DNA of 64,000 nucleotides from Bernardetia sp. MNP-M8 (GTDB lineage Bacteria; Bacteroidota; Bacteroidia; Cytophagales; Bernardetiaceae). Made by a program: the position numbers and the translations under genes. The notes under the pieces are model-generated. The model ran no database searches and was not told the origin of the DNA. It saw only the letters and a list, made by a program, of their open reading frames with translations. Each line of letters begins with the position of its first letter. Position 1 is the first letter of the stretch. The DNA is taken from positions 1,178,001 to 1,242,000 of the forward strand of contig NZ_CP147012.1 of assembly GCF_037126285.1 (NCBI RefSeq). Reading direction: 5' to 3'. Shown here piece by piece: positions 63,389 to 64,000 of the stretch.

Positions 63389-64000
63389 TAACTTATAGTT
63401 TTAAATATTTTTTCATTCATTAACTCTAAAACTCTCTCCACCTGCTCTTCAAATTCTAAATTGGTAGTATCGATTTCAATAGCATCATCAGCTTTACGAA
63501 GAGGACTTTCCTGACGAGTAGAATCTATCAAATCTCGCTTTTCAAGATTATTAATGATTTCAGAAAGCTCTACATTTTGTCCTAAACCTTCCAATTCCTT
63601 TTGACGACGTAAAGCTCTAGTAGCCACTTGTGCCGTCATAAATACTTTAAGCTCTGCATTAGGAAAGACAACTGTTCCGATATCTCTTCCATCCATAACA
63701 ATACCTTTGTTATTTCCCATCAAACGCTGCTGTGCCACCAAGAAATGACGCACTTCTGCAATCGTACTTACCTGACTTACACGCTCTGAAATGTGCATTT
63801 GACGAATAAGTGATTCTACATTTTCGCCATTTAAAAAAATATGGCTACTTTTAGTTTCTTCATCAAACTTAAATTCTAATAAAATAGAAGTGAGTGCTTT
63901 TCTGACCTGTTCTTTGTCTGTATGTTCGATACGATGACGATAAAAATAGAGTGTTACAGCTCTATACATAGCTCCTGTATCAATATAGGCATAACTTAAA
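63388..64000 (-). CDS. cmk: Cytidylate (CMP) kinase, 5' end cut by window edge
   Basis: Phosphorylates CMP and dCMP. The frame continues past the ATG at 63969 to the right edge as LSYAYIDTGAMYRAVTLYFY, so the methionine inside DTGAMYRA is not the start. About 20 N-terminal residues with the P-loop lie outside the window. Further signatures are VMDGRDIGTVVFPNAELKVFM and the lid RDLIDSTRQESPLRKADDAIEIDTT. It overlaps the next polysaccharide gene by one base, so this housekeeping kinase is tied to the operon. Confidence 0.95.
   Translation of the reverse strand, partial: LSYAYIDTGAMYRAVTLYFYRHRIEHTDKEQVRKALTSILLEFKFDEETKSSHIFLNGENVESLIRQMHISERVSQVSTIAEVRHFLVAQQRLMGNNKGIVMDGRDIGTVVFPNAELKVFMTAQVATRALRRQKELEGLGQNVELSEIINNLEKRDLIDSTRQESPLRKADDAIEIDTTNLEFEEQVERVLELMNEKIFKTIS

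Overview
The window is AT-rich and carries many marks of the Bacteroidota, most likely a marine or gliding Cytophagales organism close to Bernardetia/Flexibacter (an inference from protein style, not from a marker gene). The marks are secreted proteins ending in type IX secretion (T9SS) type A sorting domains, SprB-like repeats, lipoproteins with short lipoboxes, promoter -7 elements of the TAnnTTTG type and weak Shine-Dalgarno signals. I found no rRNA, tRNA, CRISPR array, insertion sequence or phage gene.

Layout. 1-2961 is a modular T9SS adhesin, cut by the left edge just inside its sorting domain. 3602-7905 holds a nucleotide-sugar dehydrogenase, two small or unknown proteins, a ferredoxin and a VOC protein. 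8028-12055 holds two tandem paralogous T9SS proteins. 12178-19234 holds a response regulator with a lipoprotein esterase, a membrane-anchored HsdR-N nuclease-like protein, a GT2 glycosyltransferase, a YjjG-type HAD phosphatase and a DUF885 homologue that has lost its metal-binding motif. 19235-20674 is a 1.4 kb gap with an orphan terminator at its end. 20675-24807 holds a META lipoprotein, an OmpA/PD40 protein, a methyltransferase and a tiny winged-helix protein. 24858-27143 holds ribF and a serine hydrolase bracketed by a duplicated ribF 3' fragment. 27381-41596 is mostly housekeeping: GbsR-type regulator, two SDRs, HD phosphohydrolase, SBF-like transporter, dinB, psd, a heptosyltransferase-like GT9, an M61 peptidase, an esterase and kdsA.

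41659-43852 is a compact metal-homeostasis unit. A CobW/ZigA GTPase and a MerC-like membrane protein face a Fur/Zur-type regulator across an intergenic region with two near-identical 15-bp palindromes, which are candidate Zur boxes. 44008-49287 holds a membrane vWA protein and an M48 peptidase with a small secreted partner.

49379-64000 is a surface-polysaccharide locus, all on the minus strand: cmk (partial), a capsule-synthesis-like protein, two GT2s, an oxidoreductase-epimerase fusion, five GT-B/GT4-like transferases and a polytopic membrane protein. It probably continues outside the window, because no Wzx, Wzy, Wza or Wzc is recognisable here. tviB, kdsA, the GT9 and the 15-kb GT2 are further envelope-glycan genes.

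Small palindromes are scattered between genes and fall into at least two repeated families. One resembles CTCAACGA...TCGTTGAG, the other TTTGTTGGTGT...ACACCAACAAA. The most notable observations are the degenerate DUF885 protein, the ribF-fragment scar, the oxidoreductase-epimerase fusion, the membrane-anchored restriction-like domain, the palindrome inserted inside a GT2 gene, and the unexplained terminator after the 1.4 kb gap. No complete, clearly new multi-gene system could be demonstrated from sequence alone.
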